Shown here: one piece after another, positions 10,001 to 20,546 of the stretch | Position numbering within the stretch: the stretch's first letter is position 1 | How the letters are laid out: every line of letters begins with the position of its first letter | Assembly: GCA_003956705.1 (NCBI GenBank) | Contig: QZCP01000423.1 | Coordinates: forward strand, 124,001-188,000 | DNA from: Brevipalpus yothersi | Lineage: Eukaryota > Arthropoda > Arachnida > Trombidiformes > Tenuipalpidae | Reading direction: 5' to 3' | DNA: 64,000 nucleotides | Made by a program: the position numbers and the translations under genes | The notes under the pieces: model-generated | Seen by the model: the letters and a program-made list of their open reading frames with translations, nothing else | Databases searched by the model: none | Told to the model about the DNA's origin: nothing

Positions 10001-11090
10001 ATATTTTCAAATTTACCGTTACGATCTTCCTATACCATTTGGAATTCCTCTTGGATTCTTCACTCAACGTGGTCGAGGTAGGCCAGTAGGACTAATGGCT
10101 TACTTGGCCAATTTTCAATCTCCCATCAACATGTGGACAATTCATAATATTCAGAACTTTCAAAACCTTCAAAACTTTCACAATTTTCATAGCTTTCAGA
10201 ATACTTTGCCCCATTTCTCTTTCACACCCATTTGAATAAGATGAGTTTTCTATCTGAATCAAAGCTGACATGATTCCAAGAGACCTGATGAAACTTCGAT
10301 AAAATACTTAAAGTGCAATTTTACTGTTTTCGATGCTTCCATGCAAATTTGTTTCTCAAACTTCTCTACCTCCTTCAGTGTCATCTCAGTTGGGTACCCA
10401 CCTATGCTAGGATGCAGCAAAATTACTCTTCAACCAAACTGTGGATCACTATCGTTGGATCTATACTGATATGTGTCATAAGTTACTCATGGGCCATTAT
10501 TTTTGGTATTCTCACCTTTGGATCTGGAAAACTGGACACTGATTTAATGAAAAATTATGATCCAAATGAAAAAGTTGTACTCATCGGAATTCTCTGCCTC
10601 ATCTTCAAAACGGTTACCACATATCCACTTCTATTGTTCTGTGCCAGAGTTGCTATCGATAAGTGGGTACAGAATCTCACGCGAGATCTTGTTCCTGAAC
10701 CAAAAAGAAGAGCTCTTATTGTTCTAATTTGGTTCATGTCTACGCTAGTTATTTCAACCACATTGCCAGATATTGGGCTGATCATCGATCTCGTTGGCAC
10801 CTTAGCGGTAAGCTGAGAAAAAAGACTGAAGTAGTTTCATTCAGTGGAATACTGAAAAAATTTTTCCATTCTTATAGGTAACATTCATTTTCATTTTTCC
10901 TGGAATGTGCCTGAAAGGCACCCTAAAAATTGCAAAAGATCCTCGGAAGCGTTTGAAGAACACTTTAATCAACGCTGTGGCCATGATTTACGTCCTTCTC
11001 GGCTTATTTGTGTTCATATTATCACTGATACAGTGGATCAATAACGACTTCATAAAAGAACGCGATCGAGATCCTCCCCTTTGCACTTAA
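7065..11090 (+). CDS. SLC38A7: SLC38A7 (SNAT7)-like amino-acid transporter
   Basis: Eight exons: 7065..7200, 7530..7624, 7696..7785, 7857..8055, 8851..8986, 9058..9211, 10379..10807, 10878..11090. All have GT-AG borders, the phases are consistent, and the product is 483 aa (human SLC38A7 is about 460). Recognisable stretches are VNACIGAGILNVSQVF in transmembrane helix 1, FLVIIGDQSDR, FAYQCHLSWVPTYARMQ (human FGFQCH.SSVPVF..MQ), ILTFGSG, TYPLLLFCARVA and PDIGLIIDLVGTLAVTFIFIFPG. Eleven membrane helices are expected. The short N-terminal exon is hydrophilic and cytosolic. The human protein exports glutamine and asparagine from lysosomes, so the same role is inferred here. Intron 6 (9212-10378) holds a separate secreted-protein gene. 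The 3' end is convergent with the RPRD1B-like gene, with about 150 bases between the stops. AATAAA is at 11117. Confidence 0.92.
7216..7635 (-). CDS. Antisense ORF across intron 1 and exon 2 of the transporter, hypothetical
   Basis: A 139-codon ORF starts at ATG 7635 (MGLTVRKTAAQQPVNLYRPE). About 95 bases of it oppose transporter exon 2. The rest fills the unusually long (329 nt) intron 1. The intronic part has a balanced, non-repetitive composition (LFYKIDDYTHFMSVRYKFRR, LSNYLHCFVQGTVTNTHLI), unlike the many repeat-derived ORFs in the window. A TATCGATA motif lies at 7649-7656, just upstream of the ATG. I recognise no family. It may be a small nested gene or chance. Confidence 0.3.
   Translation of the reverse strand: MGLTVRKTAAQQPVNLYRPEQYDLDPLGLITVTLSSVEKEECPGLETFRPSDILFYKIDDYTHFMSVRYKFRRVLNTVKSAHTISSISLFKGLSNYLHCFVQGTVTNTHLIPQTESYSSENIVTEDDNSFLSIIITQSD
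8067..8091. repeat. (TTG)n microsatellite in transporter intron 4
   Basis: Run of TTG/GTT triplets shortly after the exon 4 donor. Confidence 0.85.
9801..10235 (+). CDS. Small secreted protein nested in a transporter intron
   Basis: An intronless 144-codon ORF from ATG 9801 (context GTGATGA) to TGA 10235 lies wholly inside intron 6 of the SLC38A7-like gene, on the same strand. The N-terminus MKFSRELLLWILIFASVFS is a textbook signal peptide with probable cleavage near residue 22-24 (ILSA|VN). The mature part has no cysteine at all and contains aromatic and Pro/Gly-rich stretches (TPYYLWGGVKDG, YDLPIPFGIPLGFF) and a basic RGRGRP patch. It ends in a tandem tripeptide repeat (HNI QNF QNL QNF HNF HSF QNT) encoded by a 9-bp repeat. 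No transmembrane segment follows the signal peptide. A cuticle, silk, salivary or antimicrobial role is possible, but I do not recognise a family. Confidence 0.72.
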   Translation: MKFSRELLLWILIFASVFSILSAVNEEYKIRPELDKTPYYLWGGVKDGNENPAYQSDTHHPLADHSLYFQIYRYDLPIPFGIPLGFFTQRGRGRPVGLMAYLANFQSPINMWTIHNIQNFQNLQNFHNFHSFQNTLPHFSFTPI

Positions 11091-11116
11091 ATCGATAGAA
11101 TTTAGTCATAAGGTGG

Positions 11117-11122
11117 AATAAA
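11117..11122 (+). terminator. AATAAA polyadenylation signal of the SLC38A7-like gene
   Basis: Lies 27 bases after the stop codon, in the narrow convergent interval before the RPRD1B-like stop. Confidence 0.7.
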
Positions 11123-11243
11123 ATTGAGTTGACATGTAGAACATACGTATATATTTACATTTTAACGTTATTTTTCTAAATATGTTTACCACAATGTCTT
11201 TTGAAAGTAAGATTAATTAATTACAACAGTTTAATTTTCAACC

Positions 11244-13409
11244 TCAACCTTTGGAATAAGAATCGTCTCTAATGCTTTCACTGTTTGGAGTTCCAGTGCT
11301 CGTTGGAGTACTCATGTCAGCAGGTGAGGCTGAATTCGGGGATACAGAACTAGCTGTCGAGCCAAGCGATAAAGCTTGGGATTTAGCTGCGGCAATACTG
11401 AACAAATCACCTGCTGAAGGGAGAGGCGCTAACCCTCCACTTACTGAAGGCAATAAATTGAGATCTGGTAAATTCTCTAGATGAGATTTGAGTTCATCAC
11501 GAACTTGACTAACTTTATGAAGCTTGTCTTTTAATTCTGCTAGCCTATTTTCCGCTTCCAGTAGGGCATCTCGATGATTTTTCAGGAAAATGACTAACAT
11601 TGAGGATACTCGTTTCCTTTCCTCCAATTCTTGTGCTAGCCGATGATTGTATTCGATCAATATGGTACATGCTTCGTCAACTTGCTTGGAAAGTCTTTCA
11701 GCGGCATCTTTATCACGGATTTTTCTGGCCAATGATGGGTCAGAGACTTCATTTGGTAGAGACACTAGTTTCTGTTTCATATTGGCATCTATTGATGCAG
11801 AGTTAGCTAGCTTTTGGAGTGCTCGTACTAGGGCTTCTGGCTCAACTATCTTTTCTGTGTCATTGTTCTCAATGCGACCTGAGAGGGAGGAAAAGAAAAT
11901 CATTATCCATCTATCCACAAAGATAAAGAGAAATGGGTAGAAAATTGAGACTAAAATTGAAAATTTCCACGTACTTTTCAGAGGAGAATCATTTTTCTCA
12001 TCAACTCTCTTCACGAATTTATCAAATTTCTCTGGAGCTGATTTCCTCACATTACTTGGTTTGGAATTAGGCACTGATGCCGTGTTCGTTTGTGAGGATG
12101 ATTTATGAGATGTTTTTTGTCTTTTTGCTTCACTTTCGATGGAGATATCACTCTTTGATCCTCTAGAGGGTATCGACTTGTCAGAATTCTCTTTGACTTT
12201 CGAGCCATTCTTGGTCCCATCTTTTTTTGGCCCGATGATTTTTCTCAATTCACTAACAAGTTCTCGGTCATAGATATTTCTCTCAGCCCAAACAGAAAGG
12301 ATCCTATCTAAGCCTTTCCACGTTTTATCATCTGCATCTCTGAAAAGATGAAAAACGACCAATTGGAATATAAGAATAGTAGAATAGTAGTAAGAGAAAA
12401 TTAAGACAAAGAACAGCGGTTGTCGTGATTTCATAGGAGAAGGACTCAGCTCAGTCAGATAAAAACCAAAAGAAAGTGAGAGAATCCCTAAATAATATTT
12501 CATTTTCATATAGTATATAATATGAGCATCATCCTACCACAAGTCTTTGATCTCACAGACTGAGTGTTTCTCTCTTCTATGAGAGAAACTTATCGAAAAG
12601 ATTTGCTAGATAAAAGTCTTGAATTGATGATTCAATAGAAAAGAAAAGATACAGTTCAGCACCAAAAGAGAGCTATCCAACAGCTCAAGTCAGTGGATGA
12701 GCTCAAAAAGCTTTACGTACAGAGATTCAAGAGGCACTATTATCAACCACTGTTCACTGATGAATGGTAGAATTATTGATATGAATCGTGTTGAGTAATT
12801 ATTGTAGATTTCAAAACTGAATTCGTGGCTATTTTTCGCAAATGATTCTTACTTTTCTCTCTCTATCTCTCTCTTTTGATGGAAAAAATTTTTTTGATCA
12901 CATTTAAGTGAAAAATGCTCTTACCTGGCAACATTGATGAACGCTGGCTTCAATGCTGAAGTGAATTCTTTAGTAAATTCAGGCCCTTTTTTGCGACTAT
13001 TTTGGATCACATCATTTGCGAGATACATAAAAGTTAATTTCCTATTCTGGGAAGCTGAAAGAAGGAAAAAATGGAATTAAGTTTCAGAACACTATGAACT
13101 ATAGTTCGGTTCGCTGTTGAGCCAAACATGACACTAGTTAGGCATGGTAAAAAGATTCAGAAAATGAAAATTGAATCAAGATGTATCGAAAAAATCCTCA
13201 AAATTGCATACGACATTGACAATAAGATTCGATACCACTATCAATCATCTCAACTTACCTTTCTTCAATTCTTTGAACCATGTTTGTACAATAGTTTTGT
13301 GATGCTTACGATGATGTATTAACCATAATGAAAAGGTTTGTATTGTTTGTGCGGAACTATTAAGATCAGCGAGACGTTTTTCGAGCTGTTGACTGGTGAA
13401 TCCAGACAT
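11244..13409 (-). CDS. RPRD1B: RPRD1B-like RNA polymerase II CTD-interacting protein
   Basis: Four exons on the minus strand: 13409..13259, 13054..12925, 12339..11975, 11878..11244. Phases are consistent and the product is 426 aa. The first ~135 residues are a CID (CTD-interacting) domain: SLWLIHHRKHHKTIVQTWF, NRKLTFMYLANDVIQNSRKKGPEF, and a KILSVWAERNIYD-like segment. A Ser/Lys-rich linker (about 145-220) follows. The C-terminal RPRD coiled coil comes next (EALVRALQKLANSASIDA, DKDAAERLSKQVDEAC, KLHKVSQVRDELKSHLENL), then the family signature GGLAPLPSAGDLFS. A Ser/Pro/Thr-rich tail of about 45 residues is longer than in human RPRD1B. The family binds phosphorylated CTD repeats of Pol II and recruits CTD phosphatase during elongation and termination. 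It sits tail-to-tail with the transporter. A partial pseudogene copy lies at 5.7-6.0 kb. Confidence 0.93.
12579..12770 (+). pseudogene. Decayed small ORF nested antisense in RPRD1B intron 2
   Basis: Reading from ATG 12579 gives 63 codons to a natural TAG at 12768, broken only by a single TAG at codon 20 (TGG in the other copy). The residues after the break are Lys/Gln-rich and helical (HQKRAIQQLKSVDELKKLYV). The left copy lacks this stop but has a 13-base frameshifting deletion further on. Each copy is therefore broken once, at different places, as expected if an ancestral small coding exon was duplicated and both copies then decayed. I recognise no family. It could also be an exon of a longer nested gene, because a plausible acceptor (CTCACAG) lies just upstream. 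Confidence 0.4.
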
Positions 13410-13934
13410 GTCACTCACTAGGATTAACTTAAATATAAACAAACAGATCCACGTTTGTCAGCAGATGATTAACACAGATCTGTTTACAAGGTGTGTGAGT
13501 GTGTGTTGTCTCTGTATAGGTAATGTTTGACAGAAGAAAAAAATATTTATTATGAATGAACAGTCATAAAATGAGAACACACTTTCTCTCACAAAATAAC
13601 CAGGATTCCTACACACACCACATACACAGTGGTATACACATGAATCATAAGATGGCAATAAATTTTAAATGTTCAAATATCAGTCCAAAAATCACAGAAT
13701 TCAATTCAAATTTAAAAAATGTAAACCAAGTTACCGGAACATTGTCCCAAACAAGTCCCTAAAGTGGACTTGAAAAATGTGTTTTCAAGTCAACTCTATT
13801 AGATTGCCTCGAGCAGCATCTTGAACCAGCAGAGGGCTTTGCCGGCTCATGGCTCATGGAGCTTGATGTAGTGATTAGAGGCGCCGATTGATGGTACATT
13901 TAAATTGTTAGTTGGAAATATGAGAATAAATTGA

Positions 13935-13940
13935 TTTATT
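13935..13940 (-). terminator. AATAAA signal for the HAUS5-like gene
   Basis: The plus strand reads TTTATT. It lies about 255 bases downstream of the stop of the minus-strand coiled-coil gene. Confidence 0.45.
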
Positions 13941-14193
13941 GGCATGTAGATAAAGAAAAAAGGATGATTTAATCAGGGTGTAAAAAGTTACAATTTGTTC
14001 AACTAGTTGATGAGGAGAGGGGGAAGAGAAATTTTTTTTTCACTCTTTCGAAGATCTGGATAAATCATGGAATTGTTAAGTTTGAGAGTCATTTCTGTTG
14101 CCGCATTGTGTGTGAAGCCTTGAGCGTAAGTGTGTGTATTTCCAAGTTGGAAAGATTTTCCATAATTGATGGTGATATTGATTTATATTATTA

Positions 14194-15378
14194 TCAAGAG
14201 TTATGGGAAGAGGGTTTATGGTTTTGCGTCTCCTTGGTTTGACGGTCCAGCATAGAGCATGCATTTTCGAGTTTAGAAAGGACTTTGGGCTCTTGTGATG
14301 AGCGTTGTTCTTCGTATTCTTCCAAAACTTTTAGTACAATAGAACCAAATTCATCAATATTTTGGAATAAGTCATTTTTCTTGGAGCTTTCTATGGCCTT
14401 TTGATTATAGGAATAGCAAAATGTGAGCTTTTTGATTTATTTTCCGCATATTCCAAGCAAAACTCACCTCATTATCATCAACAGTTGATAGACATTCGTG
14501 TTCGAGTAGTTTTTTCGATGATTTCTCGTCTAGATTCACTTGAGGAATATCGATTTGTTGATTAGATATTTCAAGTATCAAAGAGTTGATGGCGGAAACT
14601 TGTTCGTTCTGAAAGAGATTTTGAGATTGATTATAGAGTTCCACACGTATTAGTGTAGGAAACTTACAATTGAATCGGCTAATTTTCGGATATCACTTTC
14701 TTTAGTTCTAGTTCGTCGAGAAATAGGAAAACACTCATCAGGAATCAGATTTTCTATAGTCATCTTTTCCAACTCTATCTGATCAATACGAATTTCAGGT
14801 GGATCAGCTTTGGCAAATTTTTCACAATTTTCAACAACTTTATCTAGAGTTGATGCAAGAGTTTGCAAAAATGTTTCCTTTGCCTGCATCTTCTCATAGC
14901 ACATTGATTCATGATTTAATCTTTTCTCCTCTTGTTTGGTTGCCATTATCAAATTGTCGAGATCTTTGCTGAGCTTCTCGATATCATTTTTTAACACTTC
15001 TTTTTTACGCTTGAGCTCAATAAGTTCACATCGTTTGATAACATTAGTCGCTTTACTATACAAACATGGAAAAATAATATACAGACTTGAGATATGATCA
15101 AATTTAAGCCGACACACATGCACACTGTCACTTACTCTTTTGAAACATAATGCTTGGTGATGGTTGAGAATAATTTAATATAATGATGACCATTCGAGGA
15201 TTTGATCAGTCTTGATGGATGAAGAAGAAATGAAAGAAAAAGAATCAGTAACCAAATTCAACAACTTTCTTACCATTTATCATCACCTGGCCAAATCCTT
15301 AACATCAACTTTACAATTAGACTCAGGAAATTCTTTCTGAATCCAATCAACAACTTTCTGTTCTAAGCCAGTTGACAT
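14194..15378 (-). CDS. Coiled-coil protein, possible augmin subunit (HAUS5-like)
   Basis: Five exons, 15378..15287, 15210..15136, 15055..14668, 14608..14468, 14397..14194, join in consistent phase to a 299-aa protein. The start MSTGLEQKVVDWIQKEF follows no other in-frame ATG. Residues 1-65 form a compact helical domain (VVDWIQKEFPES, DLARLIKSSNGHHYIKLFSTITKHYVSK). Its layout, a W-containing helix, then a hydrophobic 'I..Y.....H..S' block and a basic stretch, resembles the N-terminus of HAUS5, which binds and helps branch spindle microtubules. A long coiled coil follows (LKRKKEVLKNDIEKLSKDLD onward), ending in a Ser-rich tail. At 299 aa it is half the size of vertebrate HAUS5, so the family link is tentative. 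A kinetochore or other spindle coiled-coil protein is the main alternative. The gene structure itself is well supported. Confidence 0.6.
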
Positions 15379-16534
15379 GATTGGACACCTCTAATCAAAG
15401 TGGATCAAAAACGGAATCCTATTGAAACTTATTCGTTCATCAAACTTTAACTCAATTTCAAATGTTTGCAAACAAAACAAAACATGTTTACAGTGTTGCC
15501 ATTGACAACAGGATGCAAAAAAAGTTTTTAAATCATTTCGAATTAAATTGATGAAATTTTCATCATGAAAAGTGTCAAGTTCTAGTATTTTTCGTGTGTA
15601 AATTTTACTTTAATTGATGATTATGAAGGAGATGAGAATAAATTGCATGGAAACTTTCGAGTGCTTTGATCAATCTTGAATCTTAATTGTGAAACACACT
15701 CAAGTACTACTAGATATGAGGCCAATTTTTGATAATTTTATCACCTAATTTGTACGCTTACCAGATTTGAATTTTTTTTCCTGACCAACAAAAGTATTCG
15801 AATCATGAAAAAACCCGACTCCTTAAAATAACAATTTCAACCTCATAAAAACTAACAAGATGGAGGCTCAGAGAATTTATTGATGCTCAAACTATCAAAC
15901 TATCAATATATATTCAACAACTCCCTCTTGAACATTGATCTTGAACAGATAGTTGAGAAAATAATATGTCTACACAACACACAAAAGATCGGAGTTTTAT
16001 CACTCCCATGCGATTGAAACCATATCTTCTTTCGCCCATTAACAACCTATCGACGAAAGCATATAAACATACCGATAGCAAACTAATGTTCGAGAGATTC
16101 TGAAAAATTCTTACACTAATACTATAATCACTATTCCGATTTGTTATGTATCCCTACTCAAAATAATTTTGACAAAATTATGAGAGCACAGACTTCCCTG
16201 ATTGTTAACCATTAATGCTATCCAATTCCTGGCCTATTACTTTCCTCTCAAATAGACATAATAGACATGAGTCACTTGACTCGCGCACAACAGCAGATCT
16301 CTTGAGAACATAGCTTATGATGATTCAGCATCAACATTTTCATTTCTGCTTCTTCTTCTCCTGAAACAAAAATTGTCATATTTTCATCATCTCTTTGTGA
16401 TTATCAATACTCAATACAGTAATTTATTCAAGTATCATTTGTGTATTTAATAGTCTAATTGATTTGGTTGTGATTTAGTTGACACTACTGTATTCATTGT
16501 TACATTGTTTCATTATCATTATCGTTCCGATCAA
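15379..16534. other. Divergent intergenic region between the HAUS5-like gene and piwi
   Basis: This 1.15-kb AT-rich interval separates two genes transcribed away from each other, so it must contain both promoters. I found no repeat, RNA gene or convincing ORF. A 5' UTR intron of piwi could lie here. Confidence 0.4.
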
Positions 16535-19518
16535 ATGGCTGGTCGAGGACGAGGACGCGGTATAATGAGACAGGCTCTTGGGCGAATGGCAAGAGGAGAT
16601 GATTCTTCTTCTGATTCTGATTCTTCTCCTGATAATGGAGATAATCGCCTATCTGCCAGTTCTAGTGTAGCCGCAGTTGGTCCAAGAATACGTATTGGAC
16701 GTGGTAAATCGATTAGACATGTTGTTGCTAGTGATGATGGAGATATTATACATTCCCGAGGTAGATCTCACACAAGTGACAGTGGTACAACTGAGGAAGA
16801 TTCTGGTCACCAATCCCACAGTCAAGAGAGTTCACCACAAGACTCTGGAGCTTGTCCATTGCCTATTCCATCAGGGACAAGCATTTCATCAGGATTCACG
16901 TCAGAAGAAAGAGCTTCTGAAAGCTCAGCCAGTTCTCGAAGATCATCGGCTGCATCAGAGGATACATCTGTAGCTCAAACTGTGCTTTCTGGTGACACTC
17001 TATTGCCTCCTAATACCAAGGTGTATGGAACTTATGGTACAAAAATTAAGGCCACCGTTAATTTTCTGCGAGTTTCTTTTCGAGATGGTAAAAGTGAGCC
17101 GGGTGTTCATTTATATCAAGTTGGATTTGAGCCAGCGATTGATAATATTAGTTTTCGACGCAAAGCTCTGTTTTCATGCTCTGATATTATCGATGTAATC
17201 GGTAATACCGCAATATTTACTGGGTATAATCTTTATTTACCCAAAATGATTGAGGATTCTTTCTGTGGAAATCATCAGGATGCAAATGTTGGCAATGTGA
17301 AAATCACAATTAATTACGTTTCTACCCCTTCGAAAGGGGAGCTGGTCACTTTTTATAACAATCTTTTCAATCAAATGATGAGGGAATTGAGATTGGTCCA
17401 GTTTAATCGCCGCTACTATGATCCTGATAAAAAAATTCCAATTCCAAACCATAAATTGGAAGTCTGGCCTGGCTATGTTTGTTCTATTCAAGATCTGGAT
17501 GGAGGACTTCTCCTCAGTTGTGACTCGTCTCACCGTGTCCTACGGTCGGAAACAGCTCATGATTTTATTGGTGATATATATTTCAAATCGAAAAAAATGG
17601 GCTTGGATTTCATCGAAGAGTGTCGAAAAAAATTGATTGGATGTACCGTTCTAACTAGGTACAACAACAAAACCTATCGAATCGATGATATCGATACCAC
17701 TCAAACTCCATTGAGCACTTTCAGCCGTCATGATGGAGCTGACATTACTTATGAACATTATTTTCTTAGTCAATGGAATGAAGTAATAAAGGATAAGAGT
17801 CAATTTCTACTGATTCATCGTCCTAAAGCTAGAAGAGGAGAAGATGTAAGTTGAAATCGAGAATTCCTTAGTCAATCAGCTTGTTTACTAACAACCTATT
17901 TTGTTCAATTTCCAGCAACCATCGGCCATCGCCCTGGTACCTGAACTATGCAAACTGACAGGGTTAACTGAGGACCTTCGCAGAAATTTCACAGTGATGA
18001 AAGATCTGGCTCATCACACGCGACTTCATCCTCATGCACGTTTCTCGAAGCTAAGAGACTTCATTCAGAAAGTGAATCGTACTCCTTCAGCGAGAAAGTT
18101 TCTCACAGATTGGGGTTTCCAGTTAGAGGCTCAACCTCTGTCTCTTGATGCTAGAGCTTTGAAAGCACCGTCATTAATTTTTGGAGATGAAAAAGAATTC
18201 ATACCTCCCAGTGCTGAATGGCGAGGACAACTGGTGAAGCGTGGAGCCGTTGATCCAAAAAATCTTTCAAATTGGTTCATTATTTGCAATAAGAATGATC
18301 TTGGTTGCGTCAAAGCAATGCTTGATAAATACATAAAGGCATCGCAAGAATTGGTAAATTTTTCTTGTCATCCACAATAATAATTGAACAACAATTAATT
18401 TGATCATGTCCTCTTTTCTAGGGTTGTGAAACGAAACCACCAACAATTGTTCAGATTGAGGGAGAATCTCCTAAAACATATTTGGAGGCGATAAAGACGC
18501 GGTGCATTGGAGCTGATTTGGTCATGATCGTTACTCCAGGCCAGGGAAGAAGGGAGGATCGATATGGTGCCATCAAACGACTCTGTTATCAGGAATTGGG
18601 AATTCCAGCACAATGTATGAGAGCAGGATTGATTGCCAAGCAGAACATGCTATTCTCAGTTTGTCGCAATCTAGCTTCTCAAGTGACTTGCAAACTAGGA
18701 GGAGCTCTTTGGAGAGTCAAGCATCCTCTCGAAAGTGTTATGGTTATCGGAATGGATGCCTACCATGATCCTCATAGAAAATCAAGATCTGTTCTTGGGT
18801 TCGTTGCTTCACGCGACAATAAAATCACTCGCTGGTGTTCTCGCACTTTTTACCAAGATGTGAAAGAGGAAATCTCCAGTAATTTGAGGACAGCTCTTAT
18901 TTATGCTCTCAAAGTATATGTACAAGAAAATGGATCACTCCCAGCGAGGATTTTTCTTTATCGAGATGGTGTTGGAGATGGAGATCTCCAAATTGTTGAA
19001 GATTTTGAGATACCACAGCTTCATTCCGCCCTGGACAGTATTACAAAAGATTATGACGGTGACAGGCCATTGATCACTTTCACAGTCGTCCAAAAGCGTA
19101 TTTCTGCCAAAATTGCGATCAAGTCTGAAGAAAGATACGATAATCCTCCCTCTGGAACTATTGTGGATGGAATCATCACCCGAGAGAACAGGAAAGACTT
19201 TTTCTTGATATCTCAGCTGGTAGAACAAGGAACTGTCAATCCTACTCACTACATAACTCTATTAGATGAGAATGGATTCTATCCTGATAGACTACAAGTG
19301 TTCACTTACATGCTGACTCATCTCTACTATAATTTTCCAGCTGCTATTCGTGTTCCAGCACCATGTCAGGTATTACTAACTTTGATTTTCATCTCAAACC
19401 CTTGTGAACAACTTTTTCTCTCTTTTTCTAGCTCGCTCACAAGGCTGCCTATATGATGGGTCAATTCTGTTCCAGAGATGTACCCGATTCCCTCAACAGG
19501 ACTTTGTACTATTTGTGA
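16535..19518 (+). CDS. piwi: Piwi-clade Argonaute
   Basis: Four exons, 16535..17845, 17916..18353, 18422..19369, 19432..19518, encode 927 aa, typical for Piwi. The start MAGRGRGRGIMRQALG carries RG dipeptides of the kind methylated and bound by Tudor proteins. A Ser/Asp-rich disordered region runs to about residue 150. The PAZ region includes CTVLTRYNNKTYRIDDID followed by PKARRG. MID begins near ALVPELCKLTGL and VMKDLAHHTRLHP. The PIWI domain keeps the slicer residues: Asp in GMDAYHD (about 695), Glu in VKEEI (about 733), Asp in YRDGVGDG (about 765) and His in LAHKAAY (about 902). It ends with the invariant LYYL. Piwi proteins load piRNAs and silence transposons, mainly in the germ line. The catalytic set suggests a slicing member, either cytoplasmic (Aub/Ago3 type) or nuclear. 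The sequence alone does not settle the sub-clade. An AATAAA is at 19958. Confidence 0.97.
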
Positions 19519-19957
19519 TTTGACTGCCAGTATTCGATGATCTATCTCATGGGCTTACCGTTTGAGACTGAACCAATTCGATTCCTTGATTTGAATAGAT
19601 TTGATTCAATCAAAGATGCTGGAAAAGACATGAAATTTTCGATTCTTCATCAAATTCACATTTCCATGCTAGACTGGACTGTAAAAAAATGTTTTCTTCA
19701 TTGCATATTAGATTCATAAGGAAAGTTATGGACTCTTAGCGTGTTTTCTTCCGATACTTATCGGTAAGAGTAAAAGTGTCTGCACAAAAATGGAGGACAA
19801 ACAGCTATTTTATCGATGTTTGATACAATTGAATGAATAGAACAATCTCCATCTTTCTCTCCAATGCACTCATCTCGTTTTAAAAATGTGTAGATAAAAC
19901 GGCGATCGAGAAAATGATGAATACTCTAACAGTTTTTCCTGCAATCAAGTTTTTGCC

Positions 19958-19963
19958 AATAAA
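19958..19963 (+). terminator. AATAAA polyadenylation signal of piwi
   Basis: Lies 440 bases after the stop, before the convergent small coiled-coil gene. The interval 19519-20197 otherwise shows no gene. Confidence 0.55.
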
Positions 19964-20197
19964 ATAATGTTAAAGTGCCACAGAACTATGGCTGCAAATG
20001 ATAAAACAAATCCTCTCCTCATACTTGCTGTTAGATTTCTAGCTCACAGGAAGTGGTTAAAAAAGCATGATCGTCAGAAGCTTGATTGGAATCGAGACAT
20101 TTGATTTCGTCTGTGAAATCTGTTTTTTCCCAATTCTCTTGACTTCTTCTAATATCTAAGATCTTTCTCTCTGGAAATTAACTTTTTGGAGCGATTC

Positions 20198-20546
20198 TCA
20201 ATTAGCTGACTCAGCTCTTTGATCAGCCTTTGTAGTGAAGCGATTTTTGAATTCGTAGTTAGTTATTAGTTGCTCTATAGCCTCTGATAATCTATTTTCT
20301 TTCTTTAGTTGTTCTAGCTTTTGATTGATATCTCGATGTTGTTCCTCTAGGTCTTGTAGCCCTTGCTTTTTTTCATAAATTTTTCTCTCAATCACCAGAT
20401 GCATGTTGAGTGGATGTGAAAGTTGAGAGACGTGTATCGAACAGTAGACTAACACCGAATGATGTCTAAGATCACTTGGCTGATGTGATTCACCTTAGAT
20501 ATACTCACTGGACATTATAGTGAGAAGCCATTTCTTTCATCTTCAT
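20198..20546 (-). CDS. Small coiled-coil protein, unrecognised
   Basis: Two exons, 20546..20509 and 20465..20198, join across a 43-nt intron (CA|GTGAGT ... CTTAG|ACATC) to give about 101 aa starting MKMKEMASHYNVQHHSV. Residues about 38-80 form a strong coiled coil (ERKIYEKKQGLQDLEEQHRD, QKLEQLKKENRLSEAIEQL). A 26-codon frame starting MAQEQEQEVN overlaps exon 1 from an upstream ATG and could act as an upstream ORF. The intron is the shortest in the window, so the 5' part is less certain than the 3' exon. It is convergent with piwi. I recognise no family. Confidence 0.5.

Larger units (their letters stand above)
10903..13885 (+). repeat. Segmental duplication, right (intact) copy
   Basis: Full-length counterpart of 5295-6905. 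It covers the last transporter exon, the whole RPRD1B-like gene and about 450 bases upstream of that gene. Confidence 0.9.

Noticed and set aside
13128..13322. 64-codon plus-strand ORF opposite RPRD1B exon 1 and intron 1
   Set aside because: Overlaps a conserved exon antisense, has no family and no independent signal.
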